From contig NZ_FNPH01000005.1 in assembly GCF_900107255.1 (NCBI RefSeq), positions 1 to 64,000 on the forward strand: a stretch of 64,000 nucleotides of DNA. The letters are read 5' to 3'. Position numbers and translations under genes: made by a program. This stretch comes from Micromonospora pattaloongensis. GTDB taxonomy: Bacteria > Actinomycetota > Actinomycetes > Mycobacteriales > Micromonosporaceae. Every line of letters begins with the position of its first letter. Position 1 is the first letter of the stretch. This document shows, in pieces, positions 7,969-16,387 of the stretch. The notes under the pieces are model-generated. The model had not been told where the DNA came from. It ran no database searches and saw only the letters and a list, made by a program, of their open reading frames with translations.

Positions 7969-9025
7969 ATGGCAGCCAAGAAGCGATCTGTTATCGGTGG
8001 TGTCGACACGCACCGCGATACGCACCACGCCGCAGTCATCGGCAGCACTGGCGGCCTGTTGGGCGACGCCGAGTTCCCCGCGACGACCGCCGGCTACGCG
8101 AGTCTGCTGGCCTGGATGCGGTCCTTCGGGCGGGTCTCGGCGGTGGGAGTGGAGGGCACCGGCAGCTACGGCGCCGGTCTGGCCCGCCATCTGACCAGCG
8201 AGAAGATCGCCGTCACCGAGGTCGATCGGCCCGACCGCCGCGCCCGTCGCGCCAACGGAAAGTCCGACCCACTGGACGCCATCGCGGCCGCCCGGGCAAC
8301 CCTCGCCGGCACCGCGACGGGCACTGTCGAAAACCCGCACCGGACCGGTCGAGGCGATCCGTGCTCTCAGGGTGACCCGCCGAGGCGCGGTCAAGGCCCG
8401 CACTGCGGCTTTGAATCAGATGCGCGGCCTGGTCGCCGCCGCCCCGGAACCCCTGCGAGCCCAGCTGACCAAGCTCAGTGCTGCCGTGCTGGTCACCCGG
8501 TGCGGCGCACTGACCTACGACCCGACCAAGCTTTACAACCCAGAACACGCCACCACCGCAGCCCTGGTTGGCCTCGCCCGCAGAGTCACCGCCCTCACCG
8601 AGGAGATCACCACCCTCGACCGGCAGATGACACCCATCGTCGAGAAAGTGGCACCCCGCACCACCGCCCTGTTCGGCGTCGGCCCCGACGTCGCCGCTCA
8701 ACTGCTCACCACCGCCGGCGACAACCCCGACCGGCTGCACTCCGAAGCGGCGCTGGCCCACCTCTGCGGCGCAGCACCCATCCCTGCCAGTTCAGGACGG
8801 GTACGTCGCCACCGCCTCCACCGAGGAGGCGACCGCGGCGCCAACCACGCCCTACACACCATCGCGCTGTGTCGCATGCGCTACGACCAGCGCACACGCG
8901 CCTACATCGACCGCCGCACCACCGAAGGCCTCACCAAACCCGAGCTCCTGCGCTGCCTCAAGCGATACATTGTCCGCGACGTCTACACCGCCCTAGTCGC
9001 AGACTTCAACGCCCTGACCACTTGA
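7969..9025 (+). pseudogene. IS110-family transposase, frameshifted
   Basis: Reading starts at ATG 7969 (an upstream in-frame GTG is at 7924). The N-terminal RuvC-like DEDD domain is intact: VIGGVDTHRDTHHAAV, VGVEGTGSYGAGLARHL, then ANGKSDPLDAIAAARA. Near 8328-8335 one extra base moves the frame; the true continuation (KTRTGPVEAIRALRVTRRGAVKARTAALNQ) is in the +1 frame and runs to the stop at 9023-9025. The C-terminal Tnp20 domain is also intact, with FGVGPDVAAQLL and AAPIPASSGRVRRHRLHRGGDRGAN, including the Ser of the second active site. Only the single shift disrupts it, so decay is recent or it is a sequencing error. Confidence 0.8.
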
Positions 9026-9062
9026 CCTCCATAGGAGCATCGGGATGGCGGCGTTTGGTGGT

Positions 9063-9668
9063 TCAGTCGACCTTTTGCGAGATCTTCTCCAACGCCTTTC
9101 GAGATTTCTGGAGCTCGTCGACGAGCTTCTTCGAGGCGGGTGCAGTGGCGTCGCTGTACCTGAGGTTATCGAGGTCAATCTCGTAGATCAGCTCGCCTAC
9201 GGTACCGAACGGGCCGTCAGCGTTGACCGTCACGGTGTAACTACGGGGTATCTGCAGGTTCTCGAAGAGCCGGAATCCGATCTCCCAGAACCATCGGACC
9301 CTGCGGCCGGGCGGAAGCGCCGAGATCGGCGCCAGCAGTGCCGGAGTCGTCTCGGCGAAGTCTGGCCTGGTGACCGATTGAAGTGGCGGGTCGAAGGTCA
9401 CACGGATGTTGTGAGCAACAGTCATGCCCGTGTTCTGGACAACTAGCATCAATTTCTGTGGATCATGCTCGTCGGGCGCAAGATCGACGAAGACGTAGGG
9501 CTGGGCTTGATCCTTTCGGACCTGTTCGGCCAGCGCGAGTTGCCCCTGAGCGTAACGCGCCTGCCGAGTTGCAGCCATTGCCTGTGAACCGGCGAAGGCT
9601 GCCGCGAGACCTGCGGCGACCGCTCCTACAACGCCAACGACGATTGTGATTGTTTGCAGTGCTTCCAT
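9063..9668 (-). CDS. Membrane-anchored hypothetical protein
   Basis: A 201-aa protein. One N-terminal hydrophobic segment (about residues 5-32, TITIVVGVVGAVAAGLAAAFAG) is followed by a helical linker rich in Gln/Ala (about 35-60). A strand-rich domain follows (YVFVDLAPDEHDPQKLMLVVQNTGMTVAHNIRVTF), resembling the Ig-like beta-sandwich of many small membrane-anchored proteins, and the C-terminus is charged and helical (KKLVDELQKSRKALEKI). The stop lies about 25 bp from the presumed IS110 right end, so the C-terminus may have been shortened by that insertion. Moderate GC fits the island. No family is named. Confidence 0.75.
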   Translation of the reverse strand: MEALQTITIVVGVVGAVAAGLAAAFAGSQAMAATRQARYAQGQLALAEQVRKDQAQPYVFVDLAPDEHDPQKLMLVVQNTGMTVAHNIRVTFDPPLQSVTRPDFAETTPALLAPISALPPGRRVRWFWEIGFRLFENLQIPRSYTVTVNADGPFGTVGELIYEIDLDNLRYSDATAPASKKLVDELQKSRKALEKISQKVD

Positions 9669-9794
9669 CGCGCTCCTTCATCCATCGTCGGTGATCGTTG
9701 TACCACCCGCTCGCTAGTCGTCGTCGTGCCCGAGGCGTGCCCGTTGTAGCGGTCAAGACCGGGCAATGCTGATCTTGTGGTGGCTGCAGGGCAG

Positions 9795-10397
9795 CTAGTC
9801 GGTGACCTGCACGCCTTGGCGCTTCGCGAGGGCTGCGGCCGTGTCCGCGAGTCCGTTCCAGAAGTCGACGTCTCGCTGGTCCCAGCCCGTGAGGGAGACC
9901 TTGCGGATATCCCCGCCGTCGAGCCCTTCGGCTGCGAGGGTGCCGTCCGTGTTCAGGTAGGTCGGATAGTCCCTGTCCCAGTGCCAACCCCCCTCGCCAT
10001 ATTTGTCGGTCACCCATTTGCTCCAGCGGTAGGTGCCCAGCAACCATCCGGACCGCATCGCGTCGGGGTCGGGCTCACTAACCCAATGGGTCTCGAGCCG
10101 CAACAACCCGACCCTGACCTTTCGCTGCCGCGTGCGGCCAGAGGGGTAGCGGACCGGTGTCACTCCGGCGTCGGTCAGTGCGGCGGCGATGCGCGTGAGC
10201 CGCTCACGGGCGGCGTCAACGGCGGCGCGGTACTCCTCCTGATGCCGAGGCCACGCGTCGAGACAGAGGCGGCACTGCCCGCCGTAGCCGTGCGAAGTGC
10301 AGTACGCCGCGCCGCCGGACACTTCGCAGTTGGCCCCGTTACAGCAACGCCCGATCGCGTCGATGCCGCAGTCGTAGACCTCGCATTCCACTGCCAC
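9795..10397 (-). CDS. Hypothetical protein with N-terminal Cys/His cluster
   Basis: A 200-aa protein starting at GTG 10397 behind a GGGAGG site 4-5 nt upstream; a longer reading to 10511 is less likely. The first 50 residues hold many Cys and one His (CEVYDCG, GRCCNGANCEV, YCTSHGYGGQCRLCLDAW), a pattern that suggests a B-box- or RING-like zinc module binding one or two metals. A helix (QEEYRAAVDAARERLTRIAAAL) and a mixed domain with W-rich segments (SGWLLGTYRWSKWVTDKYGEGGWHWDRDYPTYL) follow. Family unknown. It is the last well-supported gene of element B. Confidence 0.7.
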   Translation of the reverse strand: MAVECEVYDCGIDAIGRCCNGANCEVSGGAAYCTSHGYGGQCRLCLDAWPRHQEEYRAAVDAARERLTRIAAALTDAGVTPVRYPSGRTRQRKVRVGLLRLETHWVSEPDPDAMRSGWLLGTYRWSKWVTDKYGEGGWHWDRDYPTYLNTDGTLAAEGLDGGDIRKVSLTGWDQRDVDFWNGLADTAAALAKRQGVQVTD

Positions 10398-10490
10398 AGT
10401 GCCTCCCGCTTTCGCCGCCGACTCAGGCCTTGATTGAACGCCTTCGCCAGAAGGAGGTAGCACCCCCGATCGACTTCGATGTACTAGACG

Positions 10491-10772
10491 ATGCGGCAAG
10501 TCGAGCGCCATCGTTGGGGGAAGGCGTGTCGGCTAACGGACATAAGCGAACCCGCAGCTCGAGACTACGAGATCTGGTCGAGGCTGCGGCTACTTCCCAC
10601 TCCCTGTCTCTTAGCGGCCGACTGGGTAACGACCGTCCTAGACCAACTAGACGATTCTGGACAGCCAGGATGGGTGATTGCCGATCGGGGAGCTGTTGAG
10701 GCAGTTGCTAACGCAGTGATCGTTGCTTCACACCGAAGTGCTCGGCTCTGTTGCTGTGGACAGCAACGGTGA
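10491..10772 (+). CDS. Doubtful small ORF near the right end of element B
   Basis: A 93-codon frame from ATG 10491 with lower GC. The middle part (DYEIWSRLRLLPTPCLLAADWVTTVLDQLDD, then GWVIADRGAVEAVANAVIVAS) looks protein-like, but there is no ribosome site and the end (CCCGQQR) runs into the arm-type repeat. It could be a remnant of a larger gene. It does not resemble an integrase C-terminus. Confidence 0.3.
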   Translation: MRQVERHRWGKACRLTDISEPAARDYEIWSRLRLLPTPCLLAADWVTTVLDQLDDSGQPGWVIADRGAVEAVANAVIVASHRSARLCCCGQQR

Positions 10773-10779
10773 CAGCAAC
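10759..10779 (+). repeat. Doubled 9-bp repeat next to att (putative arm-type sites), copy B
   Basis: GACAGCAAC at 10759-10767 and 10771-10779, identical to 3386-3406 and again 118 bp left of the att core. The first unit is also part of an inverted repeat, GTTGCTGT-GG-ACAGCAAC (10750-10767). A further 15-bp match (CAACGGTGACAGCAA) occurs at 10970-10984, to the right of the core. Confidence 0.6.
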
Positions 10780-10876
10780 AGGGCCGGACGGTGAGAAAGC
10801 TACGGGGCGGGTTACGGATCAGCGTCCGACGTCAGAGACGTGCGCGGACTGGTCCGGACCGAGCGCGCAGAGCTTG

Positions 10877-10916
10877 CAAGCGAGGGGTCGCAGGTTCGAA
10901 ACCTGCCGCGCCCACC
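10877..10916 (+). repeat. att site: tRNA 3'-end fragment, copy B (right boundary of the island)
   Basis: Identical to 3504-3543 over 40 bp; see that entry for the T arm and acceptor strand. No 5' half of a tRNA precedes it. To the right the sequence changes to very GC-rich chromosomal genes, so this is taken as the outer right junction of the tandem island. Confidence 0.8.
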
Positions 10917-11037
10917 TTTCAGCATCAGCACCGACAACGGTTGAAGATCAGAGATTCGGCCGATGCCGGCAACGGTGACAGCAATGTGCAATCCAGCGCC
11001 CGGCGCAGGATGATTGGGTGTCCGGGCCGGGCCCGGG

Positions 11038-11982
11038 CTACCGCTTCACCAGGTTGCGCAGCGCGGCGAGCAGCGACCGGTCGCTGACCTCGGCGTAGAT
11101 CTTCTTGTCGGGACCGAAGAGGACGACGTACGGGCAGTCCTGGTCGTCGCCGCCCATGGCCTTGTCGAGCAGCTTCCGGCCGGTCGCCACCTCGTACACC
11201 CGAAGGCGGTAACTGGCCTTCAGCAGCGTCAACGTGGCCGGCTTCGGGTCGTCGTACTTGCACCGCCGGATCGTCGCGCCGGTGCTGACCCGGTCCAGGC
11301 AGGCGACCATCTGCACGTTCTTCGGATCCTCCGACGCCCAGGTCTGTTCCACCCGCTTCGACAGGCCCTCGTCGTAGTAGTAGCCGTTGTCCTGACGGCG
11401 GTGGTTTCCCGGGCCGTCGCCGATGAGCAGCACCACCGGGTGCGGGGCCTTGCCGGCGCGCTTGGGCGACTGCGGGTAGTAGAGGATGCCGTCGCACACG
11501 TTGCTCAGATCGGAGATCTCGGTTGCGGCGTAGTCGCTGCGCTGCGGCCCCTGCGGCACCGGCTCCGCGCTCTCCCTGGGGGCAGGGCTCGGGGCCGAGT
11601 TACCGGTCGCGGGCGACCGCCGCGTCTCCGTCGCCGGCTCGGCCGCGTCGCGCTCCGTGGAGCGCAGCAGGAACGCCCCGCCGAGCAGGCCCGAGCAGGC
11701 CACCAACAGCAGTACGCTCAGCGTCACGACGGCGATGATCAGGCCGCGGTTGCGGTGGCCGGGTGGCGGCGGGTCGGCTGGCAGTTGCGGTCCGAACGGT
11801 GTGACCATCATGGGCGGCCCGAACGGCTGGCCTGCCGGCGGTGGCACCTGCGGCGGTGGCGCGCCGTGGACCGGTGCCGGCTCGGGAGCCGCACCGCCGG
11901 GCACCGGCGTCCATGCCGCCTCCGGACCGCGCACCCGGTCCGCCGTCGATCCTGAATCAGATCCGGACCCCGTGTCGGACAT
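11038..11982 (-). CDS. Single-pass membrane protein with Pro-rich cytoplasmic N-terminus
   Basis: A 314-aa protein from ATG 11982. Residues 1-75 are Pro/Gly/Ala-rich and disordered. One hydrophobic helix follows (GLIIAVVTLSVLLLVACSGLLGGAFLL, about 79-105), then a Ser/Pro/Thr linker and an extracytoplasmic domain of about 170 residues. That domain has four Cys (NVCDGILYY, VACLDR, RRCKYDD, DDQDCPYVV) that could form two disulfides. This type-II topology with an external Cys-bearing domain is common in actinobacteria. It is the first chromosomal gene right of the island. Function unknown. Confidence 0.8.
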   Translation of the reverse strand: MSDTGSGSDSGSTADRVRGPEAAWTPVPGGAAPEPAPVHGAPPPQVPPPAGQPFGPPMMVTPFGPQLPADPPPPGHRNRGLIIAVVTLSVLLLVACSGLLGGAFLLRSTERDAAEPATETRRSPATGNSAPSPAPRESAEPVPQGPQRSDYAATEISDLSNVCDGILYYPQSPKRAGKAPHPVVLLIGDGPGNHRRQDNGYYYDEGLSKRVEQTWASEDPKNVQMVACLDRVSTGATIRRCKYDDPKPATLTLLKASYRLRVYEVATGRKLLDKAMGGDDQDCPYVVLFGPDKKIYAEVSDRSLLAALRNLVKR

Positions 11983-12094
11983 GCGTGTCCCCTTGTCGAT
12001 TCAAAGCGAAGCGCGAATGTATCAAGATCCCGCCGCGTGGGGCGGGTGCAGGTTCGGCGGCGAGGCAGCGAACCGGCTCTTTCCCGGTACGCCT

Positions 12095-12119
12095 GAGCGC
12101 CCAAGACTCCTTGGCGCTC
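12095..12119 (-). terminator. Hairpin downstream of the TolB-like gene
   Basis: GAGCGC and GCGCTC enclose CAAG-ACTC-CTTG with one bulged C, giving a 10-bp stem with a 4-nt loop, 18 bp past the stop of the minus-strand gene. There is no T-tract, as is usual in this group. Confidence 0.45.
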
Positions 12120-12136
12120 CGACCGGCAATGAGCAC

Positions 12137-13204
12137 TCAGTTGGGGGTGTAGCCGAGGAGGCGGGTGTTCTTGACGGTGGCGGGTTCGGTGACCTGGGCT
12201 TTGATGGTGCGGTCGGGGTTGAGCAGGGTGAGTTGGTTGGTGGTGCCGTTTTTGGTGCGGACGAGGGTGTCGCCGTTGGGTTGGAAGAGGATGGCGGTGA
12301 TCGAACCGGTGACGGGCAGGGTGATGTTGCGGCCGGTGCGGGTGTCGATGATGGTGTTGGCGAACAGGTCGCGGCCGATGTCGCCGTTGGGCTGGCTGCC
12401 GGTGCGCTGGTTGACCGCGATCAGGCTGCCGTCGGGGGAGATGCTGTAGGGGTCGCAGCTACGTCGCTGCTGCGGGTTGGCGGTGCTGTTCGGGTCGCCG
12501 AAGCCGGGCACGGTGCGGGCGTTGCCGCCATCGGCGTCGGCCGTGACGATGCGGCAGTTGCCTGTGGAGTATGCGAGGTGTTGTCCATCGGCGGACCACA
12601 GGAGATGGATTCCCTGGGGTTGGTGTGCCAGCGGGGTGAAGTTGGACGACGCGATGGTGAGGATCCCGACGGTGGTGTCGCCGGGGCCGAGGCTTTTCGC
12701 GACGAGTAGTCGCTGGGAGTCGGGTGACCAGGCGGGTTCGTATCCGAGGGTGATGCTGTCGCGCAGCACGGTGCGGGGGTGTTGTCCGTCGCGGTCGGTT
12801 ATCACCACGTTGCCGCTGTCGTTGACGAACGCGATGCTGGCGCCATCCGGGGACACGTTCGCTTCGTGCGCGCCCGTAGTCAATACCGTCTTCACGCCGG
12901 ACCTGGTCAACCGAACCAGCCGGTCAAAATCGGCGTAGTACAACCAACCCGGCAACCCCGCGATCGAACCCGCAACCGGCAGCGCACGCGACGGCGAGGT
13001 GGCAGCCGGGGGCGGCGGCGATGAGACCGCCGGTACCGGGGACGGCGTCTGGCTTCCGGCGACTACCGGGGACGGCGTCTGGAGTCCGGGGACGGCCTGG
13101 TCGGTGCCGCAGGCGGCCGTCAGCAGCACTACGGAACCGGCGGTGAAGGCGGCGGTGGCTAGGAGGGTCCGGCGAGCGATGGTCCGCGAGGAAATCGCGT
13201 TCAT
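12137..13204 (-). CDS. TolB-like beta-propeller lipoprotein
   Basis: A 355-aa protein from ATG 13204. The signal peptide (MNAISSRTIARRTLLATAAF) ends in lipobox LTAAC, with the modified Cys near residue 33; the RR pair also allows Tat export. A Pro/Ser/Thr-rich linker leads to a propeller domain made of WD40/PD40-type blades: ANVSPDGASIAFVNDSG, YEPAWSPDSQRLLVAKS, HLLWSADGQHLAYST, YSISPDGSLIAVNQ. The protein should sit on the outer face of the membrane. Its ligand is unknown. It is divergent from the DedA gene. Confidence 0.85.
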   Translation of the reverse strand: MNAISSRTIARRTLLATAAFTAGSVVLLTAACGTDQAVPGLQTPSPVVAGSQTPSPVPAVSSPPPPAATSPSRALPVAGSIAGLPGWLYYADFDRLVRLTRSGVKTVLTTGAHEANVSPDGASIAFVNDSGNVVITDRDGQHPRTVLRDSITLGYEPAWSPDSQRLLVAKSLGPGDTTVGILTIASSNFTPLAHQPQGIHLLWSADGQHLAYSTGNCRIVTADADGGNARTVPGFGDPNSTANPQQRRSCDPYSISPDGSLIAVNQRTGSQPNGDIGRDLFANTIIDTRTGRNITLPVTGSITAILFQPNGDTLVRTKNGTTNQLTLLNPDRTIKAQVTEPATVKNTRLLGYTPN

Positions 13205-13572
13205 GAAAGCCCCGTTCTGAGGAAAAGGAGGGAAGGGCCGCCGGCCGGGCGTCGTGCATGTCCTGTGCGCCCTCAAGACGCGGCCGGGGTAGCAGCCGGA
13301 CGACAGGCCATTCGGCTTTCTTTCGCTCGTCCGAACGGTGGATGCCGAGGCTGCGGGGGTTGGCCAGGAGGGCACGTGCCGGGCGGCGTGGTGCCGGAGC
13401 CGCACGGCGACGGGCGGCGCTATCCCCGCGTACTCGTCCGGGTCGTGCGCGGGTGCGCCCGATGCCCGATCTTCCCGTGTCTACGCTGGTGAGGTCGGGC
13501 CGCGGCGATGGCATGGTTTCCGCTCCCGGCGGTTAATACCGTCGGTGCCATCTGGTGAACGGGGGGATGTGG
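13205..13572. other. Divergent intergenic region
   Basis: About 370 bp between the TolB-like gene (minus) and the DedA gene (plus). Long open frames cross it on both strands but are shadows of the neighbours' composition and lack domains. It should contain both promoters; no clear operator is visible. Confidence 0.5.
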
Positions 13573-14343
13573 ATGCGCTCCGGCGTGCTGGTCGCTTCGT
13601 CCGCGCCGCCCGACGGCGGCGTCGTGGGGTTCGTGATCGACCTGGTCGAGCGGCTCGGCGCGCCCGGCGCCGGCCTCGCCGTCGCGCTGGAGAACCTGTT
13701 CCCGCCGATCCCGAGCGAGGTGATCCTGCCCCTGGCGGGGTTCGTGGCGAGTCAGGGCAGGATGAGCCTCGCGGCGGCGATCGTGTGGACGACGGTGGGT
13801 TCCGTCGTCGGCGCGGTGATCCTCTACTACGTCGGGGTTGTGCTCGGTCGTGACCGGACGCGCGCGATCGTCGCCAAACTGCCGCTCGTGACCCTGGCCG
13901 ACATCGACCGGACCGAGACGTGGTTCGCGCGGCACGGCCGGAAGACGGTGTTCTTCGGCCGGATGGTTCCGGTCTTCCGCAGCCTGATCTCCATCCCGGC
14001 CGGCGTCGAGCGGATGCCGCTGCACACCTTTCTGCTCTACACGACGCTCGGCAGCCTCATCTGGAACACCCTGTTCGTGATGGCCGGCTACCTGCTCGGG
14101 GAGAACTGGCAGGCTGTCCAGGGGTACGCCGGGACGTTCCAGAACGTCGTCATCGCCGCGGCGGTGCTCGGAGTGGGGTATTTCGTGATCAGCCGGCTGA
14201 TCCGACGGCGCCGCAACCACGGGAGCCGGGCCGATGACTCCGATTCCAACGCCGACGGCGAACCCGCGGGTGACCGTGCCGCTCGCGGCACCGTCTACGG
14301 CGCCCCGCGCCGGCACCGCGACACGGACGAGCCGCGGCGTTGA
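13573..14343 (+). CDS. DedA/SNARE-associated family membrane protein
   Basis: About 256 aa. ATG 13573 lies 6 nt after a run of six Gs that serves as ribosome site; ATG 13567 and GTG 13555 are in-frame alternatives. DedA hallmarks are clear: an N-terminal re-entrant segment with the acidic ENLFPPIPSEVILPLAGF motif, a central WTTVGSVVGAVILYYVGVVLGRDR helix, and the conserved FFGRMVPVFRSLISIPAGVERM arginine motif, then two more helices and a charged tail. DedA proteins act in lipid-carrier recycling and envelope homeostasis. Confidence 0.9.
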   Translation: MRSGVLVASSAPPDGGVVGFVIDLVERLGAPGAGLAVALENLFPPIPSEVILPLAGFVASQGRMSLAAAIVWTTVGSVVGAVILYYVGVVLGRDRTRAIVAKLPLVTLADIDRTETWFARHGRKTVFFGRMVPVFRSLISIPAGVERMPLHTFLLYTTLGSLIWNTLFVMAGYLLGENWQAVQGYAGTFQNVVIAAAVLGVGYFVISRLIRRRRNHGSRADDSDSNADGEPAGDRAARGTVYGAPRRHRDTDEPRR

Positions 14344-14391
14344 GGTCAGCCCGGCGGGCGTAACGGGCTGACGGAATAAACCGGTCGCGTT

Positions 14392-15711
14392 GTGTCGTAC
14401 CGCACCGACAGAATCGCCGGCATGCTGCGTCGCGTCCTGCCCAGCCGCCCGGAAGCCCGGCGGATTCTCCTCGGCACCCTGCTGTCGGCGGTCGGTCGCG
14501 GCCTCACCCTGCCGTTCCTGTTCATCTACCTCACGGACGTGCGGGGGCTCTCCGACGCGCGGGCCGGGCTGGTGATCGGCTGGCTCGGCGCGGTCATGCT
14601 CGTGCTGTCGCCGCTGGGCGGCACGCTCATCGACCGCTTCGGCGCGCGGCGCGTCGTGGTGCCCGGCCTGATCATCGAGGCCGGCGGCGTGGGATCCCTG
14701 GCGCTCGTCGACTCGACCGCCTCCGCCGTCGCCGCGGCCACGGCGATCGCCGTGGGCGGCTCGGCGATCTGGTCCGGTCAGTCCACGATCCTCGCGTCGC
14801 TGACCGGGGACCAGGAGCGGCAGCGTGTGTTCGGGCTGCAGTTCGCGCTGCTCAACCTCGGCATCGGGGTGGGTGGGCTGATCTCCGGCGCGATCGTCGA
14901 CACGTCCCGCCCCGTCACCTTCCAGACGATCTACGTCATCGACGCGCTCAGCTACCTGGCGCCCGCGGCGATCCTGCTGAGCATGCCGGGCGTCGGCGGA
15001 AAGCTCGGCGCGACCGGGGCCTCCGGCGCCGGCCGCGCGAGCGGCGGCGGGTACCTCACCGTCCTGCGGGACCGTCCGTTCCGGCGACTGGTCATCTTCG
15101 GCCTGGTGCTCACCACGTGCGGCTACGCGCAGATCGAGGTCGGCTTCACCGCTTACGCCATCCGCGTCGCGGAGGTGACCCCGCGGGTGGTCGCGTGGGC
15201 GCTCGCGGCGAACACCGTGATGATCGTGCTGTCCCAGCTGCTGATGATCCGCCGCCTGGAGGGGCGCAGCCGGTCGGGTGCGCTCGCCACCGTCGGGGTG
15301 GTCTTCGCGACCGCGTGGCTGGTGCTCGGCGCCGCCGGCTTCGTCGGCCCCGGCAACGCGGTCGTCGCGGCGCTCTGCGTGGTGGCGTGCTCGGCGATCT
15401 TCGGCTTCGGCGAGACGATGCTCTCGCCGGTGATGCCCGCCATCACCAACGCGCTCGCCACCGACGAGCTGCGCGGCCGCTACAACGCGATGAGCTCCAT
15501 GATCTTCGGGATCAGCGGGGTGATCGGGCCGGTCACGGCCGGGCCGCTGATCGGGGCGGGCGGCGGACTGTACTGGTCCGTCCTGGTGATCGCGGGCTGC
15601 CTGGTGGCGTCGCTGCTCGCGCTGTCGCTGCGACCGCTGCTCTCGCTCGCGCAGGACGGTCGCGCGCCGCTCGCCGACCCGGCCGACGCGCCCGAGCCGG
15701 CACACCGGTGA
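14392..15711 (+). CDS. MFS transporter
   Basis: A 439-aa, 12-helix major facilitator protein starting at GTG 14392 (ATG 14422 is an alternative). Signature parts are the N-half [36 protein letters not shown] and the loop 2-3 motif [14 protein letters not shown]. The long internal loop ([20 protein letters not shown]) lies between the halves, with a helix 7-12 set ending at about residue 420. The family exports drugs or metabolites by proton antiport; substrate unknown. It stands alone, followed by a GNAT gene. Confidence 0.85.
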   Translation: MSYRTDRIAGMLRRVLPSRPEARRILLGTLLSAVGRGLTLPFLFIYLTDVRGLSDARAGLVIGWLGAVMLVLSPLGGTLIDRFGARRVVVPGLIIEAGGVGSLALVDSTASAVAAATAIAVGGSAIWSGQSTILASLTGDQERQRVFGLQFALLNLGIGVGGLISGAIVDTSRPVTFQTIYVIDALSYLAPAAILLSMPGVGGKLGATGASGAGRASGGGYLTVLRDRPFRRLVIFGLVLTTCGYAQIEVGFTAYAIRVAEVTPRVVAWALAANTVMIVLSQLLMIRRLEGRSRSGALATVGVVFATAWLVLGAAGFVGPGNAVVAALCVVACSAIFGFGETMLSPVMPAITNALATDELRGRYNAMSSMIFGISGVIGPVTAGPLIGAGGGLYWSVLVIAGCLVASLLALSLRPLLSLAQDGRAPLADPADAPEPAHR

Positions 15712-15782
15712 CGCCGGGCGCACCGGCGCGACATGATCGCAATCCGGTGGACGGGCGGAACGCCGCCCCCTACGGTGGCCCG

Positions 15783-16304
15783 GTGCTGATCAGACGCGAG
15801 ACGACCGCTGACCTCGAGGCCATCCGCGCTGTGCACGCGGCCGCCTTCGCCGACCCGCGCCGCCCGGGGGTGACCCCTTCGGAGGCGGGCCTCGTCGACG
15901 CGCTGCGGGCCAGCGACGCGTGGCTGCCCGCCCTCTCGCTCGTCGCCACCGACCCCGACGGCGGCGTCGTCGGGCACGTGGTCTGCACCCGCGCCCGGGT
16001 CGGGTCGCGGCCGGCGCTCGGGCTCGGCCCGTTGGGCGTACACCCGGCGGTGCACCGGCGTGGCGTCGGCAGCGCCCTCATGCACGCCGTGCTCGGTGCG
16101 GCCGACGCGCTCGACGAGCCGCTCGTCGTGCTGCTCGGCCACACCGACTACTACCCGCGCTTCGGGTTCCGCCCCGCCGTCGAGCTGGGCGTCACCCCGC
16201 CGGAGCCGCGCTGGGGCGCGCACTTCCAGGCCCGGCCGCTGACCGCGTACGACCCGTCGCTCCGTGGGGAGTTCGCCTACGCCCAGCCGTTCAACGAGCT
16301 CTAG
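15783..16304 (+). CDS. GNAT family N-acetyltransferase
   Basis: A 173-aa protein from GTG 15783. It has the GNAT order: beta1 [21 protein letters not shown], beta4 [13 protein letters not shown], then [24 protein letters not shown] with the acetyl-CoA pyrophosphate loop (RRGVGSA), and [13 protein letters not shown] near the end. The C-terminal signature matches the YhbS-like subgroup. The acceptor is unknown. No strong ribosome site is seen. Confidence 0.9.
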   Translation: MLIRRETTADLEAIRAVHAAAFADPRRPGVTPSEAGLVDALRASDAWLPALSLVATDPDGGVVGHVVCTRARVGSRPALGLGPLGVHPAVHRRGVGSALMHAVLGAADALDEPLVVLLGHTDYYPRFGFRPAVELGVTPPEPRWGAHFQARPLTAYDPSLRGEFAYAQPFNEL

Positions 16305-16387
16305 CTCACTCGACGGACCGGTCGAACAGCGTCGTACCGTCGGAGCCGGGACCGGGCAGCGGCCGGAAAACCGGCGGCCGGATATCG

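Larger units (their letters stand above)
7731..9045 (+). mobile_element. IS110-family insertion sequence (boundaries approximate)
   Basis: Defined by the IS110-type transposase reading (7969-9025) plus the structured non-coding region in front of it. IS110 elements lack clear terminal inverted repeats, so exact ends cannot be set by eye. The right end lies shortly after the transposase stop; the motif ATAGGAGC at 9031-9038 is shared with the structured left region (7865-7872). The transposase is frameshifted, so this copy is probably inactive unless complemented. Confidence 0.65.
3544..10916. mobile_element. Element B: att-flanked genomic island without visible integrase (CIME-like)
   Basis: This 7.4-kb segment is bounded by two identical 40-bp tRNA 3' fragments in direct orientation. 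It carries a DUF4262 gene, a small-gene operon, an XRE-TPR regulator, a Nudix hydrolase, an IS110-family copy and two unknown genes. No integrase, excisionase, relaxase or FtsK-like gene is seen. Such att-flanked, integrase-less segments are known as cis-mobilizable elements. It sits directly right of element A, which shares its att core, the arm-like repeats and the double-hairpin repeat. Confidence 0.65.

Noticed and set aside
10430-10870. Integrase remnant next to the att core
   Set aside because: No frame shows the tyrosine-recombinase R-H-R-Y motifs.
13420-15723. 767-aa minus-strand frame and other very long frames opposite DedA and MFS genes
   Set aside because: Composition is Arg/Gly/His/Gln-rich without domains; it mirrors codon bias of the real plus-strand genes.
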